A stretch of DNA of 64,000 nt from Combretum micranthum. Its lineage: Eukaryota > Streptophyta > Magnoliopsida > Myrtales > Combretaceae. The stretch is taken from assembly GCA_024138025.1 (NCBI GenBank), contig JAMXBD010001252.1:186001-250000 (forward strand). Reading direction: 5' to 3'. Below are positions 60,031 through 64,000 of the stretch, piece by piece (positions within the stretch are counted from its first letter, which is position 1; every line of letters starts with the position of its first letter). Under the pieces are notes generated by a model that did not search any database, was not told the DNA's origin, and saw nothing but the letters and a program-made list of their open reading frames with translations. Position numbers and translations under genes: made by a program.

Positions 60031-60633
60031 TTACATGATCTTAAAATTCTTTAGTGGCATGCCTTTAGTTAAATGATCAGCTATCATTAACTCAGTGCTA
60101 ACATGCTCAATGACCACTTTCTTTTCCCTAACATGTTCTCTTATGGCTAAGTATTTGATGTCGATATGCTTACTTCGACTACCACTCTTGTTGTCTTAGC
60201 CATAAATATAGCAACTGAGTTATCATAGTACAATCTCAATGGCCTAAAACAAAATCTACAATTCTAAGCCCGGACATGAAACTCTTCAGTCATACAACAT
60301 GTGAGGTAGCCTCACAGCAAAATACGAGCTTAGCTTCCATAGTGGAAGTAGCAGTCAAGGTTTGCTTCGCACTCCTCCAAGACATGGCTCTACCGGCAAG
60401 CATGAAAACATAATTTGATATTGGTTTGTGTGAATTAACACGACAGCAAAGTCCACATCGAAGTATCTAATAACCTCCAAATTGTCAGTCCGTCTATACA
60501 TAAGCGTATAATCTTTTATCCCTTAAAGATATCTCATTACTTTCTTTGCAGCTCTCTAGTAGTCAACACCTGGGTTACTCTGATATCTTCCTAGCATCCC
60601 AATAACAAATGCAATGTCGGGTCTAGTACATAT
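60031..60633 (-). pseudogene. Copia RNase H region and pol C-terminus
   Basis: The minus strand reads CTRPDIAFVIGMLGRYQSNP, AAKKVMRYL, IKDYTLMYRRTDNLEVI, then after a gap with frame changes DNKSGSRSKHIDIKYL, REHVREKKVVIEHVS, ELMIADHLTKGMP, with TAA at 60033-60031. Blocks 'RPDI.F.V.....', 'R.KHID...', 'ADxxTK' are those of copia RNase H. Stops occur after MHA, before GIKD and in the 60200-60400 zone. Confidence 0.85.
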
Positions 60634-61530
60634 CTAAGCATGCATTAGGCTTCCAACGGCTGAAGCATATGGGATGTTTTTCATTTCTTCCCTTTCAAGC
60701 TCATTTTTGGGGCATTGATTTAAGCTGAATTTGTCACCCTTCACAATGGGTGACACATTTGGTGAATAATCCTTCATTCGAAATCCTTCTAAAAATTTGT
60801 TGATGTAGGTCTCTTGAGATAAACCTAAAATGCCTCGAGATCTTTCCCTATGGATCTTAATGCCAATGACATAAGACGTTTCACCCATATCCTTCACATC
60901 AAAATTCTTCCAGAGGAATTGTTTCACCTCATATAGCAAACCCTTATCATTAGTTGCAAGCAAAATGTCATCCACATATAGCACAAGAAAAACAAACTTT
61001 ACTCCCATTGACCTCTTGGTATATACATTGATCCATAATGTTCTCTTCAAAACCAAATGAAGTGATGACATTATGGAATTTCAAATACCACTGACGGAAG
61101 GCTTATTTTAATCCATATATGGATTTATTAAGCTTACAAACCAAATGCTTACCATTACTAGTGGAGAATCCTTTTAATTGTTTCATGTAAACCTCTTCCT
61201 CTAGATTACTATAAAGGAAAGTTGTTTTCACATCCATTTGGTGCAACTCCAAATCAAAATGTGCAACCAATGCCATAATTACTCGAAGGGAATCTTTCTT
61301 AGATACAAGAGAAAATGTCTTTGTGTAGTCAATTCCTTCTCTCTGAGTGAATCCTTTAGTAACGAGTCTTGTTTTATGTCTTTCAATGTTTCCATGTGAG
61401 TCTTCTTTGTTTTGAAGACCCATTTGCATCCAATGGCTTTTACACCATCAGGTAACTTGACGAGATTCCAGACTCTATTACATGCCATCAAATCCATCTC
61501 TTCTTTCATGGCACTATGCCACAAGTTCAA
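60634..61530 (-). pseudogene. Copia reverse transcriptase
   Basis: Two frames cover it. First comes NRVWNLVKLPDGVKAIGCKW and VFKTK, then HKTRLVTKGFTQREGIDYTK, HQMDVKTTFLYSNLEEEVYM and LVCKLNKSIYGLK; second, VFLVLYVDDILLATNDKGLL, GETSYVIGIKIHRERSRGIL and LSQETYINKFLEGFRM with ASAVGSLMHA. The catalytic YVDD is near 60967-60978 and the first Asp motif (MDVKTTFL, usually MDVKTAFL) is kept. A frame change near 61390 and a stop near 61100 inactivate it. Confidence 0.9.
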
Positions 61531-62187
61531 ATTTTAGAACTCATGGCCTGTGATAACTTCTCAGGATCATTTTGGCTCCAACATTGTAGTAGATTCTTGC
61601 AAATACACAACATAGTCATTAGGAATTGCTGATTTTCTTACTTTAGTAGATCTTCTTAATGTTGCATCAACATTCTCTTAAGGAATTGAATCATGTTGAT
61701 CAACAAGTTGTTCAACAGCTTCAGACATTTGTTGAACTTCAATATCTACTGGATTAAGATTAGTAGTTTGTGGTTCCTTCGGGACTAGTTCTTCAACATG
61801 CATTTGCACTAGAGGCGTACTGTTAACAACAATGATCAATGTGCTACTTGGAGTGGTACATTGAGCATCTATATGATCTTTCTTAGAACTAATACTATGA
61901 GATTGATCGCTCCCACTAATCAAGTCATTCTCAATAAATTTTGCATTTCCTGATTCCACAAACCTAATGCTATGAGATGGACAATAAAATCTATATCCCT
62001 TAGACTTTTCAGCATATCCAATGAAATATCCACTAACAGTCCTTGGGTCCAACTTCTTCTCTTGTGGATTATAGACTCTTACTTTAGATGGACATCCCCA
62101 AACGCGTATATGTCGCAAACTCGGTTTCCACCCTTTGAATAACTCAAACGACATCCTTTTGACAGCCTTGGTTAGAACTCGGTTCAA
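61531..62187 (-). pseudogene. Copia integrase-RT linker region
   Basis: The minus strand from 62187 reads KAVKRMSFELFKGWKPSLRH, IRVWGCPSKVRVYNPQEKKL, RTVSGYFIGYAEKSKGYRFY and CPSHSIRFVESGNAKFIEND, then a variable acidic/polar linker ending at 61678. This is the C-terminal part of copia integrase ('P.EL..G.KPS..HL..WGC.A...', 'G.FIGY...SKGYR.'). A stop near 61675 separates it from RT. Confidence 0.85.
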
Positions 62188-62928
62188 TATATACGTTGCC
62201 CTTTTAAGAACTTCAGTCTACAATGAGTTAGGAAGCTTGGAGCTTACAAGCATGCTCCGTACCATGTCCAATAATGTTCTGTTTCTCCTTTCAGCTACTC
62301 CATTTTGATCTGGAGAACCTGGTAAACTGTATTGGGCAACAATCCCATTCTCTTGAAGAAACCTTGCAAATGGACCAATTGCTTGTCCTCTCTCTGTATA
62401 TCTACCATAATACTCTCCGCCTCTATCAGATCTCATGATTTTAATTTGTTTTCCACATTGTTTCTCTACTTTAGCTTTACCTTAAAAGCATCTAATGCTT
62501 CATTCTTGCTGCTAAGAAAGTAGAGATACATATAGCGTAAGTAATCATCTATGAAAGAGACAAAGTACTTATCATGATATGCATCCATGTCTAGACTACA
62601 AATGTCTGTATGTATGATTTCCAATAATTCAAAACTCCTATTGGCATCTTTCTTTGACTTGTTAGTTTGTTTTCCTTTGATGCAGCTTATACAAGTCTCA
62701 AAATTAGTGAAATCTAAAGTACTAAGTACCCCATCATTCACCAACCTTTTTAATTCTATCAATGGAGATATGTCCTAATCTCCGATGCCACAACATAGAG
62801 GATTCTTCATTCAAAACACATCGTTTAGTGCTAACCTTTTCATGAACATGCATAATAGTATGGTTATCATCATTTCCTAAATTAAGAAGAAAAATACCAT
62901 GACAAAGTACCAAATCCAATAACATCAT
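62188..62928 (-). pseudogene. Copia GAG-pre-integrase and integrase core
   Basis: The minus strand reads SSMLWHRRLGHISIDRIKKV, CISCIKGKQTNKSKK (His2Cys2 zinc site), HTDICSLDM (first catalytic Asp), FIDDYLRYMYLYFLSSKNEA, RSDRGGEYYGRYTERG (second Asp), LQENGIVAQYSLPGSPDQNG and VAERRNRTLLDMVRSMLVSS (catalytic Glu). Asp, Asp and Glu positions are kept. Frame changes near 62750, 62465 and 62215 break it. Confidence 0.9.
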
Positions 62929-63048
62929 ATTTAAAAAATAAATTAAATCTAGAGTCTAAAAAGTTAAAGGAATAACCATCTGATACAAGTCTAAAAACTG
63001 AAATTTAATTCCTAAAATAACCAAGTACATAAAATGTCTTTTTCAAAT

Positions 63049-64000
63049 TCAAAATGTAACACCACTTAAAACTAAGCTGCATGTCCCAACAGCATCCACA
63101 TGCGAGGATATCTTATTGCCTGAATAGATGCTACACTCACTTCCCACTAGCTTCCGCAGGTCTACTAAATCCTGCAATGAATTGGTCACATGGATTATAG
63201 AACCAGAATCAATCCACCATATGTTATGATTGACATCAATCATATTGGATTCATAACAAACAAGTGAAAGTCGAGTACCTTTCTTATCAAGCCACTGTAT
63301 GAACCTAGAGCATTGTTTCTTCATGTGTCCCTTCTTTTTATAGAAGAAACACACAGCCTCCTTCTTTATGTTCTTTACAGGAGGGATTTTCCCTTTCTCT
63401 TTATCTTTGGCCCGATCCTTCTTCTTGCTCTTTGCATGGGTAGTAAAGTTCACCCTTTCCTTTTCCTTTTCCTCCATAAGTAGTCTGCCCTCTTCCTGAA
63501 TACACATGGTCAACAACTCATTAATTGACCATTTATTCTTATGTGTGTTGTAAGATATCTTAAATGGGTCATACTACTGAGGTAAAGTGCAAAGAATGTA
63601 GCGAACTAGGAAGGATTCTAACAACTCAACTTCCAATGCCTTCAGTTGGGCCGTAATGTCCCTCATGCGCATGATATGATCACGTACACCCTTAATGTCG
63701 GTGAGCCTCAGAGTTGAAAGCTCTATAATTAGGGTGTTAGCCATTGCTTTGTTGAAGTGGCAAATTGCTCATCAATAGCCTTCATCAAATCTTGGACCTA
63801 TTGATATTACGCGACAGAGCCCCTTATACTAGCAAAAATTTTGGTCTTCATGAACATAACTAACAAGTGATTAGATTGCTCCCATTTTTCATAAAGACTT
63901 ATTGCATCTGGAGTGCTAGTTTCAGTTATTGATGGGGCTCCTCTTTCCTTATGGCATAATGAATGTCCATCCATCCCAAATGAAGGAGAGTTCTCTCCTT
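63049..64000 (-). pseudogene. Copia gag and protease, 5' end beyond window
   Basis: From 64000 down: HLLVMFMKTKIFASIRGSV, DLMKAIDEQFATS, WSIN-type text, MLTMCIQEEGRLLMEEKEKE, a Lys-rich linker, then VCFFYKKKGHMKKQC, LSLVCYESNMIDVNHNIWWI and DSGSIIHVTNSLQDLVDLRK. The zinc knuckle should be C-x2-C-x4-H-x4-C, but the second Cys is Tyr. The protease active site DSG (normally DSGA) is present. Frame changes occur at about 63520 and 63600-63800. Confidence 0.9.

Larger units (their letters stand above)
59217..64000 (-). mobile_element. Ty1/copia retrotransposon, 3' portion, runs off right edge
   Basis: On the minus strand the order is gag, protease, integrase, RT, RNase H, polypurine tract and 3' LTR, the copia order (integrase before RT). 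The 5' LTR and gag start lie beyond 64000. Every domain is recognisable but carries stops, so the copy is dead. Confidence 0.95.

Noticed and set aside
1..64000. CRISPR arrays, bacterial operons, ribosome binding sites
   Set aside because: The sequence is plant nuclear DNA; the direct repeats present have transposon or satellite-like structure without conserved repeat-spacer spacing.

Overview
This is a gene-poor, AT-rich stretch of a plant nuclear genome, almost certainly a eudicot. The evidence is the set of plant-type transposons (Ty3/gypsy of Tat and Athila type, Ty1/copia, a CACTA/En-Spm element with plant TNP2 and Transposase_24 domains, a plant mobile domain ORF), a plant nitrilase-like gene with eukaryotic GT-AG introns, and an inserted block of plant mitochondrial DNA. 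I see no intact protein-coding gene, no rRNA or tRNA gene and no CRISPR array.

Layout. 1-1742: minus-strand copy of a long LTR family starting TGTCACG (called family A here). 1743-3100: LTR/leader remnant of a gypsy element. 3112-12989: the 3' half of a Tat-like gypsy element: integrase C-terminus (plus strand), a spacer, an antisense ORF with a plant mobile domain (minus strand), a polypurine tract and a 3' LTR. That antisense ORF is split by a second, probably solo, family A LTR (4856-8442) with the 5-bp target duplication GAAGG. 13000-17100: gypsy leader and gag remnants and a 104-bp tandem duplication. 18690-22417: third family A LTR, probable target duplication CAAGT. 22524-26911: minus-strand pseudogene of the nitrilase-like deaminated glutathione amidase (NIT2/NLP1 type). 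Its splice phases are conserved across seven exons, but it has two in-frame stops, one 1-bp deletion, a lost splice acceptor and no first exon(s). A hAT-like MITE sits in one intron.

27566-49608: a CACTA element of about 22 kb. It has a decayed TNP2 gene (41320-45019) and a decayed Transposase_24/TNPA-type gene (45186-48595). It also holds one captured exon of a NOMO (nodal modulator) gene at 29048-29176 and a mitochondrial DNA block of about 3.3 kb (37865-41212), which contains group II intron domains V-VI next to a short nad5-like exon end. The two flanks of the CACTA look like the halves of one LTR cut just after its TATA box.

49609-59216: leader-like repeats, a 99-bp tandem duplication, a foldback MITE of about 240 bp, a minus-strand Athila-like LTR plus leader, an unrecognised broken ORF, and what looks like the terminus of a second CACTA element with 40-bp palindromic subterminal repeats. 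59217-64000: 3' part of a minus-strand Ty1/copia element running off the right edge, with LTR, polypurine tract, RNase H, RT, integrase, protease and gag, all with stops.

The genes do not form a pathway. The window is a record of nested insertions around one dead single-copy gene. Coordinates of element ends are exact where I give a target duplication or splice site and approximate elsewhere.
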